A stretch of 64,000 nucleotides of DNA from Streptomyces sp. NBC_01224 (lineage in GTDB: Bacteria > Actinomycetota > Actinomycetes > Streptomycetales > Streptomycetaceae), in assembly GCF_036002945.1 (NCBI RefSeq), contig NZ_CP108529.1, positions 7,807,001-7,871,000 on the forward strand, given 5' to 3'. Positions within the stretch are counted from its first letter, which is position 1; each line of letters starts with the position of its first letter. The notes below the pieces were generated by a model. That model made no database searches, was not told where the DNA came from, and saw only the letters and a program-made list of their open reading frames with translations. Both the position numbers and the translations under genes were made by a program. This document shows positions 63,630 to 64,000 of this stretch, piece by piece.

Positions 63630-64000
63630 GTGCACGCATACGAACGGTCGGCAAAGGCGGTGCGCCCGGGACCATCGGCGCGAGCGGCCGGACGTGCGGA
63701 GTCGGTGTTCCGGCCCGGTCCCGGCCGTCTGACGCCTGCGCGGGCGATGAGCCTGCAGCGCACCATCGGCAACGCCGCCGTGGCGCGCATGGTCGAGGAA
63801 GAGGGCGAGCGCAGCGCATTCGGGCCGGAGAACCCGCAGCCCGTCCAGCGCGCCACGGTGCACGCGGTGCTCCGCTCGCCGGGGCGGCCGCTGGACGAAC
63901 CGGTCCGTACCGAGATGGAGGCCCGTCTCGGCTCCGACTTCTCCGACGTCCGCGTGCACGACGACAGCGCGGCCCGTACCTCCGCGGCGGAAGTGGGTGC
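63630..64000 (+). CDS. DUF4157 eCIS-core protein, N-terminal part, cut by window end
   Basis: A GTG at 63630, nine bases after GGAAGGGG, opens a frame that runs off the window after 123 codons. The segment SLQRTIGNAAVARM is followed by VLRSPGRPLDEPVRTEMEAR and LGSDFSDVRVHDDSAARTSA, which is the diagnostic DUF4157 (eCIS core) sequence. A HExxH-like zinc motif usually follows in the family, but it would lie beyond this window. DUF4157 proteins are cargo or cargo-linked proteins of contractile injection systems. The 230-bp gap before it (63400-63629) has no gene and probably contains its promoter. Confidence 0.9.
   Translation, partial: MHAYERSAKAVRPGPSARAAGRAESVFRPGPGRLTPARAMSLQRTIGNAAVARMVEEEGERSAFGPENPQPVQRATVHAVLRSPGRPLDEPVRTEMEARLGSDFSDVRVHDDSAARTSAAEVG

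Overview
The window is high-GC actinobacterial DNA, almost certainly a Streptomyces chromosome. The support is GC-rich codon third positions, many GTG/TTG starts, ATGA/GTGA stop-start overlaps, a WhiJ-type regulator/DUF397/ATPase locus, ureABCFGD without ureE, the bioBAD/bioF arrangement and a Streptomyces-type contractile injection system. I saw no tRNA, rRNA, CRISPR array or intact insertion sequence.

Region 1 (1-15.7 kb) is housekeeping and regulation. It holds two CNNM/CorC membrane proteins, a GNAT acetyltransferase, a large membrane-bound PP2C phosphatase of the SpoIIE/RsbU type, a small ribbon-helix-helix/Fic-like pair with a probably leaderless promoter, a methyltransferase, biotin synthesis (bioB-bioA-bioD divergent from bioF), the WhiJ-like locus, a LysR/LysE exporter pair, and a secreted NlpC/P60 hydrolase behind a c-di-AMP (ydaO) riboswitch.

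Region 2 (16-27.5 kb) starts with a degenerate stretch: a 36-bp tandem repeat, a small unknown gene, a ClpP paralogue whose catalytic His is Gln, an orphan Phd/YefM-type antitoxin, and remnants of a membrane protein and a TetR regulator. The complete urease operon ureA-B-C-F-G-D follows. After it come a secreted serine peptidase-like alpha/beta hydrolase, an NAD-dependent epimerase/reductase, a PlsC-like acyltransferase, a broken TetR gene and a small membrane protein.

Region 3 (27.8-41.1 kb) is a catabolic island of two divergent operons. The leftward operon encodes a two-subunit glycine-decarboxylase-like P protein (gcvPA, gcvPB), an AcoX-type NAD-kinase-like protein, a short-chain dehydrogenase and a GntR/FadR regulator, with no T, H or L protein. 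The rightward operon encodes a sugar ABC importer without its own ATPase, a GH42 beta-galactosidase and an exported GH63-type alpha-glycosidase. Palindromes between the operons suggest shared control.

Region 4 (41.2 kb to the end) is a contractile injection system (CIS) locus. The leftward operon reads sheath, inner tube, a Cys-containing assembly protein, DUF6760, a very long disordered protein, a second tube protein, LysM protein, VgrG spike, PAAR tip, gp25, two baseplate wedge proteins, and a zinc-ribbon/transmembrane/discoidin-like protein. A second single-pass membrane protein is divergent from a LuxR-type regulator. Rightward genes encode an exported beta-propeller/DUF11 protein translationally coupled to the DUF4255 cap protein, the AAA+ ATPase, and the first part of a DUF4157 eCIS-core protein cut by the window end. 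I saw no second sheath, no tail fibre and no recognisable toxin, which fits the non-secreted, membrane-associating CIS known from Streptomyces. The two membrane proteins and the exported propeller are the least explained parts.
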